Origin: Opitutales bacterium
Lineage (GTDB): Bacteria; Verrucomicrobiota; Verrucomicrobiia; Opitutales; JAJFLR01
NCBI GenBank assembly: GCA_021772565.1
Contig: JAJFLR010000032.1
Span: 1 to 37,208 of the forward strand
Direction of reading: 5' to 3'
Length of the DNA stretch: 37,208 nt
Both the position numbers and the translations under genes were made by a program. Of this stretch, positions 32,329-37,208 are shown piece by piece. Below the pieces are notes generated by a model. The model saw only the letters and a program-made list of their open reading frames with translations. It did not search any database and had not been told where the DNA came from. Every line of letters begins with the position of its first letter. Position 1 is the first letter of the stretch.

Positions 32329-34005
32329 CTATAAATCACTTTCTAAAACTCGATAGAATTTAGTATCACTGTTATTAATTAAATCATAAACAGATAATGT
32401 GCTGCCATCCCCCTGAATGTTCTGTTGGATTTTTATCCAATTATCATCTTTTAGGTCATTCCTAAACTCAACAGAGTATTTCTTGTTTACTGAAGAATCC
32501 CACGAGATATTAACTGCGTTATTAATTTGTGAGGAAATTTCAAAATCAACCGAATCCATGTCTTCCAAGAGATAAATTACACCAGAATCACCAACAATTA
32601 CAAAGCGATTGTTGCCATAAGCTATACTTGGACTAAACGTATCTTCTCCAGCTATATTTTTATCACCCCAGGTATTACCTCCATCAACACTGATTCTAAC
32701 AGCCCCACCAGACCCAACAATAATCAGATAATTATTTCCTGATGCCAGACCCGAAAAAATACTGCTACTGCTAACGATGTTAGAAATTTCATCCCATATT
32801 TCCCCATTAGTGGAACGATATACAACACTGCCAAATGTTGGAGAGGACTTACATCCTACTGTAAATAAATTTCCCCCATGCGTAATGATATTATCAACAT
32901 AACAATTATTCTCCAAGCGTGGAAACCAATTGCGAGCATCAAGCGAAGCTTGTACATCTCCATTTTCACCACTGTAATAAAATATCCCATCTATTTTCAC
33001 TAAATTATATGAACCTGTATTCTCTCTTATGATATTCCAGTTTGTTAAATCAGTCGATGTTGCAATATACTCAAATGCAGCTAGGATATATTCACCGTTA
33101 TTATAGAGTATATCGTAAAGATTATCTTCACTACTATTTATATCTGTTGTGATGGGAGACCAGTTGACTGCATCTGTTGAGGTAATGATTATATTCTTAC
33201 CCAAAGCAATATACCGGCCTTTTTCAAATGCAATTCCATTGAGATCATTTGAGGTCTGGCTTGATTGTAAACTCCATATTTTACCATCAGGTGATGTGAT
33301 TATGGCACCTCCGTTACCAACGGCAATAAAAAGATTATTAAAATAGCGAACTTCCTGAATATTTTGTGTTGCAGGAGAGGTTTGCTTTTGCCAATTGGAA
33401 ATTTCCGGTATTGCTGTGACCGTAAGTGACTCTAGGTTAAATAATGGATCATTTTCATTATCTGTAGGTAAATTATGTGAAAGTGTATAAGATTCGCCTG
33501 CTTTAATAAACGGAATTGTTCCAGTGTCAAAATTAATGGAGATTTCTGTCTGTGTACTTCCTGATGGAATAACATTATTACCTGATACTCCATTGGATCC
33601 ACTGAGAGTAAAAAAACGTCCAGTTGGGACATCTTCTCTTTGCCCTATTTCATATGAGGTTATTTGAACATTTTGATTAAAAGTTATATCAACGCTAATT
33701 ACGTCAGAGGTGCCTGCTTCAGTTGATGAAGAGAACAGAATACCAGAATTTTCAACTTCCCCTACTGACCCTCCATTTGTTATTACTGCATTAGTAAAGG
33801 TCACTGTTATGCCGCCAACAGTTACACTGTCTCCATTATTTAGACCATTTGATAATGATGAAACAGTTGAATCAAATGTAATAATTTCTCCATTTACTTC
33901 TGTCGTTAGTGAGCTTATCATTGTCAAGGTGGTGATAAGGGTGCACACTATTGTAATTGTTTGTGTGATTAGTTTAGGCAATTGTTTAAAGAAAGATATT
34001 TTCAT
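32329..34005 (-). CDS. secreted Asp-box repeat protein
   Basis: A 558-residue secreted protein with a signal peptide (to about residue 39, EVNG). Residues 40-200 form a beta-sandwich-like region with conserved FDSTVSSLSNGLNNGDSVTV and VSGNNVIPSG. From about 205 the protein has repeated Asp-box motifs (SPDGKIWSL, STDAVNWSP, STDLTNWNI, STNGEIWDE, SVDGGNTWGD) with AVGNGGAIITS-like strands, giving a sialidase-type beta-propeller. The last 65 residues (VNISWDSSVNKKYSVEFRND plus LKDDNW and FYRVLE) match the small C-terminal domain frequent in Verrucomicrobia exported proteins. No active-site residues of a known hydrolase are evident, so function is unknown; a surface or carbohydrate-binding role is possible. 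Confidence 0.8.
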   Translation of the reverse strand: MKISFFKQLPKLITQTITIVCTLITTLTMISSLTTEVNGEIITFDSTVSSLSNGLNNGDSVTVGGITVTFTNAVITNGGSVGEVENSGILFSSSTEAGTSDVISVDITFNQNVQITSYEIGQREDVPTGRFFTLSGSNGVSGNNVIPSGSTQTEISINFDTGTIPFIKAGESYTLSHNLPTDNENDPLFNLESLTVTAIPEISNWQKQTSPATQNIQEVRYFNNLFIAVGNGGAIITSPDGKIWSLQSSQTSNDLNGIAFEKGRYIALGKNIIITSTDAVNWSPITTDINSSEDNLYDILYNNGEYILAAFEYIATSTDLTNWNIIRENTGSYNLVKIDGIFYYSGENGDVQASLDARNWFPRLENNCYVDNIITHGGNLFTVGCKSSPTFGSVVYRSTNGEIWDEISNIVSSSSIFSGLASGNNYLIIVGSGGAVRISVDGGNTWGDKNIAGEDTFSPSIAYGNNRFVIVGDSGVIYLLEDMDSVDFEISSQINNAVNISWDSSVNKKYSVEFRNDLKDDNWIKIQQNIQGDGSTLSVYDLINNSDTKFYRVLESDL

Positions 34006-34191
34006 TTTAAATTATTTTTGTGTTATTGTTTTATTGAAAAAAATTTGCAACTATATCATTTCAAGTAGAAGTGAAAATTTTCGATATTGTTGGATTATTA
34101 AAATTTGAGTTTTTTAAAAGTCAAAATAAAACACACATGACGTCTTCCAATTTATTTTACCTGACTTCCATTTCTCCCATCCAACAGCAAA

Positions 34192-34884
34192 TTAACGTAG
34201 CCGGAATTCGTAATAAATTTGTTTTTTCCGAAACCAACTAATAAAGATCCCCGCCGCAAGCAGCGGGGTATTAGAAGAGTTCAAGTTCACATATGATACG
34301 CCGCAAGCGGCGGGGAATACAACCCCAAGCGATTTAATAATGTCAAAATCTTCCTGGAATTTGATGACTCTGTAACTGCGTTCCACATATTCCCTTTGAG
34401 CCGGGTGCAGAAAGACAGTCCACTTTTCCCATGGATATTCGAGAGCACGTTCAAGTTCTTCGACATTACTCATGACACGGAATCGGCGTTGGGCATCAGG
34501 ATGTTCGAACGGTTCTTCAACAGCACTAACCGGCTCAATTAACTGCGGAGTGTTACCCGTTGCCAATTCCAAAAGTGCTTCTGCAGCTTCACTGGGCAGG
34601 TGGACAACCAATTCCATTAAGCTATCCTCATTTGCCAGACGCACATCGTTTAACCATTCAGCAGGCACACCATAACGAAGCAAATCATCATTTGATATGT
34701 GCTCAAACAATTGCGGTTTGAGAGATACGGCCTGTTCAACCTCAACGTATTTTGGAATCGTAATTTCTTTTACCAACTCTCGAACTTCAACCAGTTGAGC
34801 CGCCCCAGTTTTTGGATGCGTTTCCAGCTTACGTTGCTCTGCCCAATTATAAGCTTTATAATCATTCTGCCATGTGAGTGCCAT
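34192..34884 (-). pseudogene. fragment of a UvrD/Rep-type helicase with lost core
   Basis: Residues about 7-170 (NDYKAYNWAEQRKLETHPKT, DLLRYGVPAEWLNDVRLANE, LPSEAAEALLELATGN, HPDAQRRFRVMSNVEELERA, WEKWTVFLHPAQREYVERS) match the non-catalytic region before the P-loop of a family of UvrD-like helicases. In intact proteins this leads straight into a GxAGTGKT P-loop. Here it turns into unrelated sequence (YRVIKFQEDFDIIKSLG) and then the REP-like doublet. The N-terminal RelE-like part is missing too. So it is cut at both ends: a remnant of a defence or repair helicase. The open frame alone is no proof of function. Confidence 0.7.
34245..34330. repeat. REP-like hairpin doublet
   Basis: Two related GC-rich hairpins: CCCCGC-CGCAAGCA-GCGGGG (34249-34268) and GCCGC-AA-GCGGC (34300-34311), with GGGG/CCCC flanks. 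They share the CGCCGCAAGC(A/G)GCGGGG core. Paired, spaced hairpins of this kind are typical of REP/BIME elements spread by RAYT transposases, but no such gene is in the window. The helicase remnant runs directly through it. Confidence 0.65.
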
Positions 34885-34982
34885 AGCTTATTATTGGATA
34901 GCATCTCAGCAATTTCCTCAGCACGTGCTTGTTTTTCTTTTAAATAAACCTTTTTCTCTGGATTGGTCTTGTGATATTTCCA
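34861..34982 (-). pseudogene. possible out-of-frame peptide remnant
   Basis: In the frame overlapping the helicase fragment start, the minus strand reads WKYHKTNPEKKVYLKEKQAR, AEEIAEMLSNNKLWHSHGRM. It resembles the C-terminal part of serine-dehydrogenase-type (SDH_sah) proteases by impression only (helix, then WHSHGR). It has no start and overlaps the next frame, so it would mark the join of two decayed genes. Confidence 0.25.
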
Positions 34983-35001
34983 GTCTTTAAATTTATATTT
35001 T

Positions 35002-35031
35002 AAACATTTCGTTGCTATTCACAAAATGTTT
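35002..35031. repeat. inverted repeat upstream of the 78-residue gene
   Basis: AAACATTT (35002-35009) and AAATGTTT (35024-35031) form an 8-bp stem around a 14-base loop, 36 bp before the ATG at 35067. It may be an operator; it has no T-run suited to a terminator. Confidence 0.35.
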
Positions 35032-35066
35032 GTCATTGATGGCTTCACTTTTCATTTATCCCAGTA

Positions 35067-35303
35067 ATGACATCTGAACATCTTAAACCAAATATTATCA
35101 TTCGTGGAGCACTCTTTCCTGAAGCCATTCAGGTCATAGAAATAAAACCAACTGGAGGATTAGTTAAATTGATTGGAACAGGTGTTGATTCCAATCAGAC
35201 CTATCAACATATTCTGGACGAAAATCAGATTGCCCAACTGGAGATGAATCCAGAGATAAAGGAAGACCATGCAACATACAGAGAGGAGATGGCAGATGGC
35301 TAA
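35067..35303 (+). CDS. stand-alone N-terminal module of a helicase family
   Basis: A 78-residue protein: MTSEHLKPNIIIRGALFPEA, VQVIEIKPTGGLVKLIGTGV-like strand, ILDENQIAQLE. These blocks are the N-terminus of a large SNF2/DEAD-type helicase family, which in complete proteins is followed by a P-loop helicase core of several hundred residues. Here it stops within a short unrelated tail (EDHATYREEMADG) and overlaps the next gene by 8 bases. It is either an internally deleted helicase gene or a genuine detached small subunit; the tight overlap with the DUF4062 gene favours translation. No ribosome site is obvious before ATG. Confidence 0.6.
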   Translation: MTSEHLKPNIIIRGALFPEAIQVIEIKPTGGLVKLIGTGVDSNQTYQHILDENQIAQLEMNPEIKEDHATYREEMADG

Positions 35304-36840
35304 GTTAAGAGTTTTTGTCAGTTCTGTTCAAAATGAGTTGAGTAAGGAGCGAGCTGCCATTTTGCAGGTGATTACCGTTGACCTGTTTCTGAATAGTTGC
35401 TGTGAGGCGATTCTCTATGACAAAACGCCAACCACTGGCAAGCCCAGTAAAATGGCCTATTTGGAATTACTAAAGTCATGCAAAATCTATCTATTGATAA
35501 TAGATGTCGAATACGGTCGTCTTGATGGAAACCTTTCGGCCACACATACTGAATATAGACAGGCGCAAAACATGGGACTCCCTACAGCAGTCTTTATTCG
35601 GGGATTAGACAGTGCCAAAGACAAAAATCGTGAGGCAAGAACAGAGGAGTTCATTAACGAAATTATCGCAGATGATCACAGGTATAGCCGTTTCCATGAC
35701 CGCGAAGATTTGAAGCCCGCCGTTCGGAAAGCGCTCCATTCCATCTTGAAAAATCAATACAACCTAATGGCAACGCAAGCGGAAGAATGCGAAACCGAAC
35801 ACCAAATTGAAACAGCCTCACGATTTGAGACCAATCTCATGGATGAGGTTACATGTAAAGCTCTTGACAAAGAATCCTTATCGAAATTGGTCGAAATTGT
35901 GATCGAAAAACCCGGATTGCGGATTTTTGACGATGCCCCTGAACATGCACTAATGACGCGCGGTTTGGCAATTTCACATCGTGGGAAGACAGCAACTGTC
36001 AACCAAGCTGCATTTATATTATTTCATCCTCATCCAGCAAATCGTTTTCCTCAATGTGAAATCCTTGCCGACGCCTATGAAGAACCCAAAATATCCAGCA
36101 AACCTAAGGGTCAGGAAACGATAAACGCTTCACTGATGAAAGCCGTTGAGCAGACACTCGTGTTCATCGATAAGCATACTTTTCACCCCCGCCGCGTTGT
36201 CGGCCTTAACAATCTTCGTCTCAACGAATATCCTAACAAGGCACTCCGAGAAATTTTCATCAACGCTTTAGCACACCGAAACTACGAGGATGCTACACGA
36301 AAAGTCATGCTTCGGATATTTAGTGACAGAATTGAGATCGCAAGTCCAGGATACCCACTGAAGCCTCTGACGCTGGCAAAACTGCAAAAGGGTAATTATC
36401 GTCCGTGCTCACGCAATCCGCTCATCACGCAGACTCTTGCACTGTTGGGCCAAATGGAGCAAAGAGGCACCGGCTTTGCCCGAATGCGTGAGGCTATGCT
36501 CGACCATGGTCTTGAACCGCCAACGCTCTCACAGAGTGACGGCTATTTCGTTGTCACATTGCACGGACCAAATGGTGATTATGAACGTCTGCGGGTTCCG
36601 ATAGAGGCTCAGGGATTTATTACTCCAGCGGTCGAAGCAGAGCTCAATGAACGTCAGAAGAAAATTATGCTTGAGGCTCAAAAATCAGGTTCTGTAACCA
36701 GTGGGTGGTGCAAAAAAGCTTTTGAAGTGGCTTATAACACGACCTATCGAGACCTTTCCGACCTTGTTAAACGCAACCTTCTCGTTCAGGTGGGTAAAGG
36801 TCGTGCCACACGTTATGAACTTATTCCAGGAGTGCGATAA
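35296..36840 (+). CDS. DUF4062 / COG2865-type ATPase and HTH protein
   Basis: A 514-residue protein from ATG at 35296 (MAKLRVFVSSVQNELSKER), supported by AGAGGAG eight bases before it; a start at 35269 adds nine residues without benefit. Residues 3-100 are DUF4062, a TIR/nucleoside-deoxyribosyltransferase-like domain (RVFVSSVQNEL, LLKSCKIYLLIIDVEYGRLD). Residues about 195-430 match the COG2865 type: ATVNQAAFILFHPHPANRFP, then NKALREIFINALAHRNYED and MLRIFSDRIEIASPGYPL, GTGFARM, of a GHKL-like ATPase. A C-terminal winged helix (YRDLSDLVKRNLLVQVGKG) follows. Proteins with this architecture occur in defence-associated regions, but a mechanism is not established. Overlap with the 78-residue gene indicates co-expression. 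Confidence 0.8.
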   Translation: MAKLRVFVSSVQNELSKERAAILQVITVDLFLNSCCEAILYDKTPTTGKPSKMAYLELLKSCKIYLLIIDVEYGRLDGNLSATHTEYRQAQNMGLPTAVFIRGLDSAKDKNREARTEEFINEIIADDHRYSRFHDREDLKPAVRKALHSILKNQYNLMATQAEECETEHQIETASRFETNLMDEVTCKALDKESLSKLVEIVIEKPGLRIFDDAPEHALMTRGLAISHRGKTATVNQAAFILFHPHPANRFPQCEILADAYEEPKISSKPKGQETINASLMKAVEQTLVFIDKHTFHPRRVVGLNNLRLNEYPNKALREIFINALAHRNYEDATRKVMLRIFSDRIEIASPGYPLKPLTLAKLQKGNYRPCSRNPLITQTLALLGQMEQRGTGFARMREAMLDHGLEPPTLSQSDGYFVVTLHGPNGDYERLRVPIEAQGFITPAVEAELNERQKKIMLEAQKSGSVTSGWCKKAFEVAYNTTYRDLSDLVKRNLLVQVGKGRATRYELIPGVR

Positions 36841-36842
36841 CT

Positions 36843-36973
36843 TCCATGATTCTAAAGTATATTTTGTTGAGTTGCCTGCAATCAATCGTATCGCTGAGGA
36901 TGTGGAATCTATCGATAATCTATCGACGATTCCGGAAAATCTATCGACATACTCCCAAACGCTCCTGAATTGA
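36843..36973 (+). pseudogene. possible duplicate C-terminal remnant
   Basis: After the stop of the ATPase gene one frame continues with ELPAINRIAEDVESIDNLST and IPENLSTYSQTLLN, then a stop. SIDNLST...PENLST is wording I associate with linker regions of related COG2865 proteins. It has no start of its own. No gene is supported from 36974 to 37208. Confidence 0.25.
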
Positions 36974-37208
36974 TCGATAATCAAATGACTTCCCAGCTTA
37001 GGATTGCAGCGAAATCCCCCGGCGAGAAAGCTGGAATCGTCAGGTATCGACAATTCTTTTTCTTTTAAGCACACATTCCTTAGTATTTTTATTCGTTTTT
37101 TCTTATTTATTATAACCGTAATCATGGCGGAGTTGTAAAGATAGACTCATCAAGTTGAAGTGCATGTAGGTATTGCTGCTGGTAAACTAGAAGTTTTCTG
37201 GTAATTTG

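Noticed and set aside
36685-37125. A 146-residue minus-strand frame at the right end
   Set aside because: It overlaps the well-supported ATPase gene antisense and shows no motif or ribosome site.

Overview
The window is AT-rich bacterial chromosome, most likely from the Verrucomicrobiota (Opitutae-like). The main pointers are a short secreted protein ending in a VPEPS...YYRRRPG PEP-CTERM tail, a flotillin-like FloA protein, a DUF362 protein, a secreted Asp-box protein with a Verrucomicrobia-style C-terminal module (YSVEF...W...FYRV), and many palindromic intergenic repeats. No rRNA, tRNA, CRISPR array or complete transposase was seen. The taxonomic placement is inference.

Left flank (1-2500) is accessory DNA. 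All its genes are on the minus strand: two near-identical copies of a tiny gene (one running off the window, one frameshifted), a protein built of 12-residue repeats, and an unrecognised 108-residue protein. The joins between them carry inverted GTTAG.../...CTAAC cores like integron attC sites, but no integrase is visible. A gene-free stretch follows with symmetrical TGGAAAATAA sites and a dispersed palindrome.

Core block (2500-15800): an AAA_14/DUF4143 ATPase; accD (three of four zinc ligands missing) followed by folC; a Phd/PIN toxin-antitoxin pair; an unusual fusion of a PTS EIIA domain, a pyruvate-kinase-C-like domain and a diadenylate cyclase domain; an isolated nuoA; a DUF362 protein; a 1309-residue TPR lipoprotein whose middle is a very long lysine-rich disordered region; and floA with a small membrane partner.

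Inserted block (15911-18137): an 89-bp direct repeat (80/89 identical) brackets about 2 kb containing the PEP-CTERM gene, a broken reverse transcriptase fragment and several palindromic elements. This looks like an insertion between floA and an M16 peptidase gene.

Signalling and biotin block (18185-31541): an M16 metallopeptidase meets, tail to tail, a three-gene operon (OprO/P-like porin, PhnD-like periplasmic binding protein, hybrid histidine kinase) that probably senses an oxyanion. Next is a complete biotin cluster transcribed bioA-bioB-bioD-bioF-esterase-bioC, with a BirA-type operator before bioA and a near-perfect 30-bp inverted repeat between bioA and bioB.

Right flank (31600-37208): a small exported YbjN-like protein and a large Asp-box protein converge on an 11-bp perfect terminator. 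Beyond lies eroded defence-type DNA: a helicase fragment cut on both sides and running into a REP-like doublet, a 78-residue stand-alone N-terminal module of another helicase family, and an intact DUF4062/ATPase/HTH protein overlapping it.
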